This document shows, in pieces, positions 11,661-21,806 of a stretch of DNA of 64,000 nucleotides. Below the pieces are notes generated by a model. The model searched no databases, was not told the origin of the DNA, and saw only the letters and a program-made list of their open reading frames with translations. A program made the position numbers and the translations under genes. How positions within the stretch are numbered: the stretch's first letter is position 1; every line of letters begins with the position of its first letter. Origin of the DNA: Madurella fahalii (taxonomy: Eukaryota > Ascomycota > Sordariomycetes > Sordariales); contig CM056877.1 in NCBI GenBank assembly GCA_029876055.1, positions 1,550,001-1,614,000 of the forward strand. The letters are read 5' to 3'.

Positions 11661-13405
11661 GTCGGTTTCGACTGTTCGACCACGGAGCTCGGTATGGCCC
11701 CGGGATGGCGTCCGTAAAGCCAACCAATGCCTTTGAGCTCCCCGACTCCGCACTCTCCTTGAGACGGTTCGCCGCTGCTGTGCCCGCCGATCCTGACGGG
11801 CCCGTTAATACCGTTTGCTACGGCTATTTGCTACCGGATATGCGTGACTGCGGTATTTTGCTCTGTGGTACACTCGGGTTACTACAGGAGGTGCACTAGG
11901 TATGTACTGTTGGCCTCACTTGAACCCATCGCTCTACAGTCCTATGGGTCTTTGACCGTGTCTTGCAGGTGGTCCGGTCTTCTCCGGCCCGCATCCCGCT
12001 TCTCAGCCTCTGCATCCTGGTCGGAATTACAACCATGTGAATCCACAACCTCCATGGTACCAGCGTCATCGCCATCCCCTTCCCTCCACCTCAACCACGG
12101 CCAGCAGCGACCTCCTTCCCAATTTTGACGCGGGCTTCTGTTCCTGTTCCTGATCTCCCTGTCTCGCCTCGCTTAGGATCCGTGCCCCGATTCAGCCTCG
12201 TTTATTTGTTTGCCTGGACTGAAGAGAAGGCCCTCCGGATTCTCCACCAAACGCAACAATTACCCAGAAAAGGAAAAAGGAAAAGGGGACAAAAAAAAAA
12301 AAACACTTCATACCTTATTCTGTGCTGTTCAGCACCTGTGCCTCTGCCCATGTGGGTATCTCATCTCCCAATGCATACTAACTTCCCTAGCTCTTATTTT
12401 TTTTCTCCCCACCGGCTCGGTCAGTTCTATTTGCGTGCGTCTGAGCGCTTTTGCCTTGTCAGTGACGTTCACGTGGGGGGTAAATATAAATGGCAAAGGT
12501 AGGTAAGGGTAGCTAGGAACAGTACCGACGCTAGCCAACCGTAACCTAACCCAGCCAAGCCTAACCAAACACTTCCCCCCCCCGTCGGGGGCACTCTCCG
12601 AAAAACCTCGGGATGGTGAGCTAGAGCAGGGAATACCAGGTATCCTGGATAGCCCGCCCCCCTTCCTAGACGGCAAGAGCACGACGCGAGATGAGACGAG
12701 ACGGAACGAGACGGGACGAGGCATTCTATACCTGCGCCAAATAATAGTGGTGTATGTGTGTATGTGTGTGTACGCGTATGCATGTAGCCAGCAAAGGCGT
12801 CTTCTCTTTTCTCCGGCCTCCTCCAGCTTTTGCTGCCCTTCCCACATCTTTTCCATCTACCCATTGTTGAAGTGGTGTAGGGGTCGGGTCCGTGCTTCGC
12901 ATTGCCCAAACCAAACCCACAAACCAAGGGACCCCTAGCCAGGATAGAGGGTGGAGGGAAGACTTCGTGTGTCCCGAGCTACGTGTACTTGCTCGTCAGA
13001 ACTCCGCTCCCATGCCTAAATTGGGCGGAGATAGATCAGTGAGGTAGGAAAATGGGTGTGTGCATCGGTACGTGCGTGTTTGAACCCACCAGCAGTCCTC
13101 GACACAACCTTACCTCATCTCATCGCGGCCTGCCACAACGCCAGTCGGGCGTTAGCAGACCCAAGAGCAGGGAGAAACAGACAAGGAAATCGAGGGAAAA
13201 GTAAAATAGAAAGTATCATCGCTTTCCCCCTAACCCCTCCTGTCTAAACAAGCGAGCCGAATACACCATCCCACAGTATAATGTATACCCCCCTTTCCCC
13301 CTCGCAAGCTCAGATCAAATCAGAGCATATCAAATCAGCCCAGGCGAACCACCCCAATTAACCAATACAATCACGACAAACTCATCCTGGACCGCATCCG
13401 TCATA

Positions 13406-16060
13406 TCAACACCAAGTAAACACTGGGTTCCGACTCTTGACCGGCTCCAACCGCTCAACAATCACCTTCCTCTGGTTCCCCTCCATGCCCGTGGCCGCTG
13501 CGTAGCCGAGGTCGCCTCCCTCCAGCTCGTCCCCGTCCTCGTCGTTCTCGTCAGCCCACCCGTCATGGCGACGATGGTGGTCGAGCCCAAAATCATGGCT
13601 GCTTCTCCCGCCGTAGAGCTGCGCAGCAATGGAATTGCTCTCCCTTCTCGAGGCGGCCGTGGCAAACGAGAATCTCCGCTCGTGATCGACAAATGTCGGA
13701 CGGTCGCCGCGTTCGGGGGAGTACATGTTGAGCGTGCGGTGGCTGTGAGCGGCGCGGTTGAACTGCGGGCGGGTTTGCTTGCTGCCCGATACGCCTGGGT
13801 CGGGTTTTGCTAATGCGGCGGTGGTCCCATTGACGTTGCCGAGCGGGCTGGGGGAGGGGAGCTCGTCGGCCATTGCGAGTTCAAAGCGTCCGGGATGAGG
13901 TAAGTCAGCCGGGGGGCTGGCAATGCCGAGGAGGTCGACTACCGGGCCAGCACCAGCACCAGCAGTGGCGGGGGCACTGGATGCCTTTCCATTCTCAGAG
14001 GTGTTGGCGGCGCCAATGTCCATTTCTTCTTCGGCCTCGGCGATGATGTCGCTGTGTGCCTTGTCCTTGTCCTTATGTCCGTGGGGGTTGGTAGCGGCTG
14101 CAGCTGCCGCCGCGGCCGAGTCCGACTCGGCCGCGGCGCGGTGGCGCATCTCGGCACTTGCGACCCTCATGGGAACGGCGACAGGCACATCGACCAGATC
14201 GTCCCACACGCAAACTTTAGCGCGGCGTGTGAGTTCAAGCGGGCCGTGGTCGGGCGTCTTGAGTGTCTCGACCACATTCCACGCCTGTCCCTTCATGACG
14301 GCGATCTGCCGGGCAAACATGCGCTCTTGAAAGTCAGGGTCAAGCTGGAAGACCCGGCGCAGGGCGAGCTGTGTCTGGCTCCACCATTGGGTGGAAGTGA
14401 GCAAGGGAAGGAAGTGGTCGCGCGTTTTTTGTGAGAAAGGCCTGCCGATGAGGTCGACTGGGAGGAAGAGCCAGCCAAACGGAAAGCTGGCGGTTTATTA
14501 GTATCGGCTTTCTAAGCCCGCAACCAGTGCTATGCACGCTCACCTTCTCCAGGCATCAGGGTGCTTCCAGGGCCAAGACAGCGAGTTGTCAATAGCCCCT
14601 ATCGTGATCTTGGGGTCAGGCGTGCCTGACGCCGGCGCCGATGCGTCCATGGGCCGCTCGACCCTGTACGGGTACGAAGCACGAGTCTTAGCCGGGCCTC
14701 TCTGCGACAGGTCTACCGGCCTCGGGCCTTGTTCTGGGTCTTCTGTGTCCATGTTGAGCCGTACGGGCTCCGATGCAACCGAGACCGCCTCGGTCTCCCA
14801 GTCTACTTTTATCATCCAATTGTCCAGCCCTCTATCTGTATTCCGCATGATATAATCCAAAATGACGAGCTTCTCAAGCTCTTCCCTGAAAGCCTGTTTC
14901 AGGGTAGGAGTCCACACAAAATTGTTGGGTCCTGGGGTGAGGGAATGCGGGGAATCGTTGCCGTCGTCGCTGTCACCATCGTCCGGCTGGGCACTCGAAG
15001 GACGGCAGCTGTCTGCCCACCGCCGTTTCCGTTTCCTGTGCGGGTCAGACGTTCGGAATCCCGAGAGATATTGGTCTGGCCAGGGGTGTTCCCGCAAAAA
15101 GATGTTGGCATCCTTGAAGCCTTTCAGGAAGACCTGGAAGCTGCCTGGCTTCGCAGGTAGGGCCTTCTTTTTCCTCGAAAAATTGTAGCGGTCCCAGAAC
15201 GGGTAGTGAAATGACTTGGATGAGAGGTAGACGACATCCGTGTACGGGACCATGTGGGTGCGTAGCTGAGCATCGAGAACGTACGCCGCAGCTTCGCTGA
15301 CGTACGAGAGGTTAGGAATGAGGCTGGCGAAGAGACACGGTTAGCCTTGCGATGGCGCTGTCAGGAGGATAAGAGAATTGACACACCAAGCCCTGCCGAA
15401 GCAGCACGGGAAGAGGTTCCGATGAATCCACTTGTTCCACTTTGGGTTTCCCGCGGCATAGGGTTCCTCATCCTTGGGCTTAAAGACGCCGACGACCTTG
15501 CCCTCGGGGTTCCGCGCGAAGTAGCTGCCAGAGCTGCCCTGCGAGATCATGCGCGGATGCACACCCTGCCGGATGGCAGACCTAACGCTCTCCACAATCG
15601 CCTCGAACTCGACCTTGGTCATGTAGCCGGGCTCGGGCACGGCCAGCATCTCTGCCGTGACAGGCCGAACGCCCTCCGGGGGCTGGAAGACAGAGTGATG
15701 AATCTCGAGGCGCTCCTCCTCGCCCCTCTTCTTGTTCCGGCCGCGCTTGAACTTGGAGGCGATCTCGTCGGCCCAGCGTTCGAGACGGGCATTGATGGCC
15801 TTGAGGTCGACGCCCGAGTTACGGCGTGAACGGCGGCGGTGGCGGTTTGCGGGCCCTGATGACGACCGGCGCCCGCTGCCTTTCGGGGTAGCCATGCCCG
15901 AGTGCGGGCGCGGCTGGCTGATCGGGGCGTAGCGGGGGGCTGCGGCGGGCTGCAGCGAGGCATAGCTGGCGGCAAGGGGATCGTCGTCCGAGTCATCGCT
16001 GAACTGGTCGGCCTGGGCGAGCCGCTCGTAGCCCGTCGTGGCGGGGCGGGAGCGCGGCAT
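13406..16060 (-). CDS. lsb6: type II phosphatidylinositol 4-kinase LSB6
   Basis: Three exons: 15387-16060, 14544-15323 and 13406-14486, with introns of 63 and 57 bp; the second carries a TACTAAT branch point. The product is 844 residues. After a basic, disordered N-terminus the kinase begins near residue 170 with SQGSSGSYFARNPEGKVVGVFKPKDEEPY, continues across the first junction with GRACLIPNLSYVSEAAAYVLD, and has the catalytic loop LDYIMRNTDRGLDNWMIK, then SFPFGWLFLPVDLIG. These are hallmarks of type II PI4K enzymes, which make PI4P on vacuolar and endosomal membranes. Between the lobes there is a charged insert rich in Arg then Asp. The C-terminal about 270 residues are low-complexity and longer than in yeast LSB6 (about 607 residues in total). 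Confidence 0.93.
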
Positions 16061-17264
16061 GGTGGACGTCTCTGGGCGTGTCGTCGCTTAGGTTCTTCGC
16101 TTGCTCTAGGCGGAAGCAAGACAACGGCTCCTCTTCGTGGCAAGAGGTTTATGGCATGGTGGTCCGGGCTGAATGCTGGGTTCTAGACCTAAAACTTAAA
16201 GTGGGAACGGGGCAGCAGCTGTTAACGCAGGGGTAGAATGGTATCAATTAATACGGAGGACATAAACAAAAAGCTGAGCACCTCAGCCCGAGACAGGATG
16301 GACCCAGTCGATGGGGGCTTGGAGACTTGTCGAAAAAGTTCTGGCGTTGTAGTTTCAAGGCAAGAGAGGAACGTGGCAGGCAACCAATGACCTCAGCGCA
16401 TGCTTTCTGACAGGCCCCGACTCGGAGTTGGCTCATCCGTTAGTACCGTGATTGTGTAGCGAATCTACACTGTGCCTAACAGCAGTTCCAGGTTCCAGTG
16501 CAGGCACCGCAAGAACTCTGGGAAGCGATTTCATGGACATCGCAAGTCGCACTATATATGCGCATCTCCGTCTCCGTCTCTTCCTCCTTGCGGATCCGAC
16601 GGGCCGATGTCTCTCGCGCAGACGCCGGCAGGGTCCCCCGTGAGGTCAACCCCGGCTCCGGGCGGCCAATCGGAGCTTTGGAGATGCAGCCTCGTGCCAA
16701 CTGGTCAACAGCGCCCCGTCGGCCGCCAGCCAGCGCCGGGCTACGCAGCCACAACAGCTAGGGAGGGAGCAACTGCAGAGACTGAGCAGTGAGTAATCCT
16801 TGAACAAGACCACAGCGTGAATTTTTCCCCGTGCTCGTTGAAGTTGAGGTCGTGTTATGAGCACGAGCCGTCACACCACAACACTCCCTTAGAAGCCTGC
16901 TCATTTCTAAATCTCGGGCTCTCCTCCGACGTGTAAATCCCCATTTCGTGCGGTTCCCTGACCACTCACCCGCCGCTTCACCCACCACCCGAAGATCATC
17001 ACCACACTGCCCGCCGTTGTGATACCCTTCCCGCATCTTATCTTTGAGGAGCCATTCACGCGTTATCCCATTCTGATTCTGACTCTGACTCCCTTTCACC
17101 TCTCTCTCACACACCTTGGCTGCCTGCGGTACAGTCCGTTCCATCCGAACGTTCCCCGGGGCAACCCAAATCCTCTGTCAGAAACAGAAACCCACTCCGC
17201 TTCCTCACAAACCATCCGAACCACCCAAATCATCCAAACCAAACCAACAACACAAACAACAACC
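16061..17264. other. divergent intergenic region upstream of LSB6
   Basis: No gene is supported. It contains the presumed promoters of LSB6 (minus) and of the small Cys-rich ORF (plus). A TATATA element occurs at 16551-16557. The last 60 bases are CAA/ACC-rich and pyrimidine-poor, like an unstructured fungal 5' leader. Confidence 0.5.
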
Positions 17265-17567
17265 ATGACACGCCAATACTTCTGCTGGAAGGTCCGTCTC
17301 ACCTTTGGCTGTGGCTGTGTCGAGTACACGCAGACGCAGCACGTGTGCGGCCCGTTCCGCGAAGGGTGCCGCACCTGGATGACCATGAAGCGGACCGACA
17401 AGCCATGCGAGGTGCACCGGGGGCGGAACCGGGCGCTCAATCACTATGATGGTCATCTTCATCATATTTCTCCTTTCCCCCCCTCCTCCTCCTCCTTCTT
17501 CGTCTTCCTCTTCCTCGTTATCTTCTGCTCCCGTATCATCCTCATTATTGAAGGGGGAGGCGCGTGA
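17265..17567 (+). CDS. small Cys-rich protein, unknown
   Basis: An ATG in a good fungal context (AACAACCATGAC) after a CAA-rich leader opens a 100-codon frame. The first about 60 residues contain six Cys (positions 7, 16, 18, 27, 33 and 44) in a compact arrangement: FCWKVRLTFGCGCVEY, QHVCGPFREGCRTWM, KPCEVHRG. Spaced Cys pairs of this kind suggest a small zinc-binding or disulfide fold, but no signal peptide is visible at the start. After residue 65 the sequence becomes His/Pro/Ser-rich then hydrophobic, and an intron may begin near 17447, so the C-terminus is doubtful. I do not recognise the family. Confidence 0.4.
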   Translation: MTRQYFCWKVRLTFGCGCVEYTQTQHVCGPFREGCRTWMTMKRTDKPCEVHRGRNRALNHYDGHLHHISPFPPSSSSFFVFLFLVIFCSRIILIIEGGGA

Positions 17568-18860
17568 AGGGCTGGGCACGTATGTGCTCTTGGACTCGGC
17601 GGCTCTTGAGCAGCGGGAGGGTCTTCTTCCGACTCAGAACAAGAAGACGGAGAAGAAGAGCCAAGGAGGTGTAGGTGTTGGTCCTGGTGGTGATGGTCTG
17701 GAAGGGGACACTCGTGTACCGGGTAGAACCAGGGCTGAAGAAGGTTACTGGATTCATTGTCAACCGCGTGTCCGCGAGGACGGCAGATGGCAAGGGGAGG
17801 TGTGGAAAGAGGTAGTGCCGTTTGGAGAAGAGGGTGAGGAGATGGGAGAAGGACACGTGCGAGGGCGAAGGAGGGCGGAAGAAGGGGCACAAGCTGAGGG
17901 CAGCTGGGAAGGATATTATCTTGCCCGCCGGCGGGTATAAGATGGAGTTTGCAAAGGCGGTAAATGTTGGGAGGACCAAGCCTTTTGGGAGTTTTGACGG
18001 TTCACAGCATCAGATTGGTGGGTAGAGTACATAACATATAACGACGTCTCGGGGCACACTACTGATAGTTACAGGGCCAACTTTCCTCAAACTTGAATCA
18101 TGGATTAGACTGGACGGACAGGATATAAGGGAAGGAGCTACGGGAATACGGTCACGACTTGACGAAGGTACGATTCAGGGCATATTCTTCTCAACACAAC
18201 TCGCTCAGGCGCAGCCATTGCGCTGCTGCTTCCTGTTGGCTGAACATAATACAACTCATCGCTTCCTTGTCACAAATACTCCAACTCCGTAAACCGTCCC
18301 TCACCCGTGTCCCCAGATCCCGTTCGTCCATGACAGACAGCCTGTGCTCATGATAATACCGTCAATAATGCTCTCCTGTCCATTATCCGCTTCGTCATCA
18401 AGGAGCAAACGTGAGCTGCATGCTGTGCTAAGGTCTGGTCAACCCCTGCAAGAACCTGTAGGACCACCTCAGGACTCGGTGATATTACTCAACAACCAAC
18501 TCCATCCCATCCTTTCCCTCAATGAGAATTAGTTAGGTCAGTGACGAGCCTGCAATTACTACACCTTCCCCTCCATGCCCGAAAGGGGACGGAATGTCAT
18601 GGTGGGTATCGAAAGGTGTCAGATTTTGCGCCAAGTTGAGTATCGAAGGCCATCATGAACCGCAAACCAAGAGACTCCGAAACCCCTAAATTCCCGAAAC
18701 GCCAAAAGGGAGAGAAGAAATGAAGCCAAACTCCAAAGGGCCAGTCCACAAACGCCCTTCACCTTAGACTCGGAGCATAAGATGACGATCCCCGCCGCGC
18801 CGAGCGCAAAGAAGAAAGAAAATAAAAGAGAGAGAGGGAGAAAGGGCCTCCCAACCAACC
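17568..18860. other. intergenic region, no gene seen
   Basis: Purine-rich on the plus strand to about 17930, then mixed sequence. Open frames here are short and overlapping. It includes the 3' flank of the large coiled-coil gene on the minus strand. Confidence 0.5.
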
Positions 18861-21152
18861 TCAAAGCTGCCAGCTCACCGACTTTCCCTTTCCTTTGCCT
18901 TTGGATTCCGACCCTGACCGCTGCGATCCCCGCCGGTTCCCATCAACCGACTCGCAGCTTGACCGCACCAATCTCTCCCGGCTCGTATAATTCACGTCGT
19001 TCACCTGCCTGCCATAGAGCAGTTCATGGGGCAGAAAGCCGCCGCCCGAGCGCCGCCACTCCTGCTGCTGGCGCAGGCGCTCCTTCTCCTCCTGCTCCTC
19101 CTGCAGTCGTGCCCTGAGCCGCACGTTGTCCCGCTTATGTGCCTCGGCCATAGCCTTCTCGATCTCTCTCATAACCATCTCGTGCGTCTCGGCGTCGGTG
19201 GGACGAGTGGGCGCGGGGGTTGCAGAAGTGGTTGCTGCTGAGCCCGACTTTTTGCGGCTCGGAACTGGATGGCAGAGCTTGCAGTTCTTCTCTGCTGCGG
19301 ACGCTTCTGGCCCACTGCGGCATCTCCACCAGCCTCCACGGATTCGCCATTTAGGGAGGGGCCAGGCCCGGTTCGGTTCGTGGTATTCTTTGGCGAAAGG
19401 CTGCTTGAGTGTGGTTTCTTTTTGTTTCCCACTAGAGCCGGCCGGTGGCCGTCCGATCGTATTGATGAGTTCCTCGAACCTATCTATAGGACTAAGGCCG
19501 CGAAGCTCGACGATGCCTTTGCCGTCCAGGATGGTGAACCATTCAGGGACGGTGGTGAGGATGCCGTGAGCAACTGGACCGAGTCCCTTGAAAGGCGTGT
19601 GATCCGGCAGGGCTTTGTTCTCGGTCTTTCCTTTGACGTCCGGGTTGGACCCGGCTGCCAGCTTTGCCTTTTCATTGAGAACCGTTTGGGCGAACTGCTG
19701 GACAGCCGCGCTGGTAGAGCCGTCCTGCTCTTCCCGGCCGAGACGCGTCCCAATAGTTATCGCCTCCTTCAAAATACCCGCCTCCGCCTGTTCGGCTGCC
19801 TTCTTCTCGAGTTTCATGGTCCGCATTTCTCCCACTGTCGCGGGTAAGTTAAAATCCCAGCGGAGGGCGTTCGCGATCATGCCATTACCGCGGATGATAT
19901 TCCGCCTGACCTCGCGCTGGGCTTCTCCAAGGTCCGCCATCAGAGTATCCTCGACTACCTGGATCCTACCAAGATACTCGCGGAGGACATCCGCCGGCAG
20001 AACCGACTTCAACAGTCTGGCATCTCGGATTATCCGCGCGCGATTCTCTTCAAGATTCTCGAGCTCGTTCTTCTTGCACACTATAACCTTCTGCCAAGTG
20101 TCGTATTGGTCTTGGTGTTCCTCCATCGTCTCAGCAAAGGCCATGGTTTCCTCGGCATAGCGGTCGATGTATTTCTTGATAACCGCCATGTCGAATCCCT
20201 GTATAATGGTTGCTTTCAAGTACGTCTCGTCGAATTCCCGGTTGCTTTCGCGCATCTCGGGTGGCGGATATTTCCAGAACCCATGGCGTACTGCTCTGAA
20301 ATCGCCGTAAGGGATGGTCGGCTGTCCAATCTTGACTTGCTTGGCAAAGAGGACGGGCTCTCCCCCGGTTGCGCCCGTCTCGGCGAGTTGGCCGTGCACA
20401 TGCACTCCTCCTCCTGGTAGATGGTAAGCCGGTGTGGCAGTCCGATTGTGCGGTCGCGCTCCTGCTCCAAGAGCAGGAGGCCCGTCTTTATTATGGGCCG
20501 TGGCTAGGTCAAGCGGGGGGTTCGGCATCCTGGTCATATTCCGAGCATGGCAGCGTGACGGGCCTGTGCAGATGACGATTGGTTTCGAGGGCTCAGGTAG
20601 AGGTGAAAGACATGATGATACGACACACGAGGTGTCGTGGACGGGTTTGGCGTCCGCATCATCATCACCATCATCGCCGTCCGTATCATCACCGTCCGGC
20701 GCAGCAGGGACACTGGGGTTGCCGGGTTTACAGTTCGCGCGCCGTGCTGAGTCCATTTCTGGTGACGTCGATGGAGTCGAATACCGCGCCGCGTCCTCAC
20801 GCGAAGGCAAGCGGTCCGAATCCTTTGCTGCGCCCACCTCCGGTGAAGTTAGGGTGGTTAAGACCGTGGCATGGGTTTCGCCGGTGGCTGGGTCGTCGAC
20901 TGGAGAACCAGATGCCGGCTTTTCGGCTGTGGCCGATGCGACTGCAGGTAGGCGAGGCGAGGGAGGGCTGGCCTTCTGCCCTGGAAGCGCCGTTGTTGCG
21001 GTAGGACCAGAAGTTTCCGCGATGACAGCCGCCCCCGCGCAAAGGTGCATCTCCATGGTGACTGCTGCCGTCGTCGCTGTCGTCTCCATTTTCGAGTGAT
21101 CGAGGTCGGGAGAGACCCGGGAGAGGGGGGTTTGCTCGTAGGCACAGGGCAT
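18861..21152 (-). CDS. large coiled-coil protein, unknown
   Basis: A single open frame of 763 codons. The first 250 residues are Thr/Pro/Ser-rich and disordered with an acidic DGDDTDGDDGDDDAD patch; METTATTAA at 21089 is an alternative start. The conserved-looking core, about residues 265-500, begins with IPYGDFRAVRHGFWKYPPPE and runs into long helices with heptad character (EETMAFAETMEEHQDQYD, KKNELENLEENRARIIRD, EAQREVRRNIIRGNGMIANA). A second charged helix (RLQEEQEEKERLRQQQEWRR) precedes HELLYGRQVNDVNY and a basic Ser/Lys/Gly tail. The codon use and long uninterrupted frame make it a real gene. I cannot assign a function; a scaffold or nuclear role would be a guess. A cryptic in-frame intron near the GWWRCRS segment is possible. 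Confidence 0.7.
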   Translation of the reverse strand: MPCAYEQTPLSRVSPDLDHSKMETTATTAAVTMEMHLCAGAAVIAETSGPTATTALPGQKASPPSPRLPAVASATAEKPASGSPVDDPATGETHATVLTTLTSPEVGAAKDSDRLPSREDAARYSTPSTSPEMDSARRANCKPGNPSVPAAPDGDDTDGDDGDDDADAKPVHDTSCVVSSCLSPLPEPSKPIVICTGPSRCHARNMTRMPNPPLDLATAHNKDGPPALGAGARPHNRTATPAYHLPGGGVHVHGQLAETGATGGEPVLFAKQVKIGQPTIPYGDFRAVRHGFWKYPPPEMRESNREFDETYLKATIIQGFDMAVIKKYIDRYAEETMAFAETMEEHQDQYDTWQKVIVCKKNELENLEENRARIIRDARLLKSVLPADVLREYLGRIQVVEDTLMADLGEAQREVRRNIIRGNGMIANALRWDFNLPATVGEMRTMKLEKKAAEQAEAGILKEAITIGTRLGREEQDGSTSAAVQQFAQTVLNEKAKLAAGSNPDVKGKTENKALPDHTPFKGLGPVAHGILTTVPEWFTILDGKGIVELRGLSPIDRFEELINTIGRPPAGSSGKQKETTLKQPFAKEYHEPNRAWPLPKWRIRGGWWRCRSGPEASAAEKNCKLCHPVPSRKKSGSAATTSATPAPTRPTDAETHEMVMREIEKAMAEAHKRDNVRLRARLQEEQEEKERLRQQQEWRRSGGGFLPHELLYGRQVNDVNYTSRERLVRSSCESVDGNRRGSQRSGSESKGKGKGKSVSWQL

Positions 21153-21806
21153 GGACGGGAAAGGTTCGACCCAGAGAGCACTCGGTGGTCGCTTTTCACA
21201 CCCAGCCAGGTAGTAGTTGAACGACGGACAGGAGATGGGTTAAATGATGTGTAAGTCGTAGGTGCAGAGGTGAGAGTGTGCGAAAGGGAACACGAGGCGT
21301 CGAAGCGAGTAACGCGATGCCCACCAAGCCGGAGAGCAGAATTCCCCCTCCACAACAGCGGCTCACTTCAATTCACTTCACCAGGTCTCTTCCCTGATGT
21401 TTGAGACAGCGCGGCGCCACTAACTTCACTGGAAGCGACCAGGATCGTTGAGGTAATGTGAAGTGCAGTAAACAAGTGAGCGGGGCTGTTCTGGAATGAA
21501 CAGTGAAGGAGCGCCCCCCCAGCTGTGGCGGGAGCCATTCTTTCCTGCACCATAAGTCCTGTACTTTAGCACAGCACCGAAGCGCCTGTAGCGGCCACTG
21601 ACAAGCACCTGCAGGCACTCGGACGTGGTACTAGGTTTCGCTTTTGATCCCCCAAACTCAGTTCCAGCACTAACTGACCGCCAACTGAGTTAGAGTGCCA
21701 CGGACCGCACTGATCCGTCCAAACTCTCAATGAAAAAGAAAACCAAGGAAAATAAGGCTCGTTCCACAGTCGCAACCATCATAAACAACGATAGTTAAGC
21801 TGATTC
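21153..21806. other. intergenic region between coiled-coil gene and IRC3
   Basis: Holds the promoter of the large coiled-coil gene (minus) and the 3' flank of IRC3. No further gene seen. Confidence 0.5.

Larger units (their letters stand above)
7511..13405. other. 5.9-kb gene-poor block
   Basis: No gene could be supported on either strand. ORFs up to about 260 codons exist (for example plus strand 10573-11307 and 10740-11528) but they overlap one another in different frames, lack domains and run through homopolymers. The part next to 7510 may hold the missing first exon of the methyltransferase. An A17G17 tract and a GTTCGACC repeat are listed separately. No transposase, terminal repeat or RIP-like AT-rich signature is evident. 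Confidence 0.5.
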
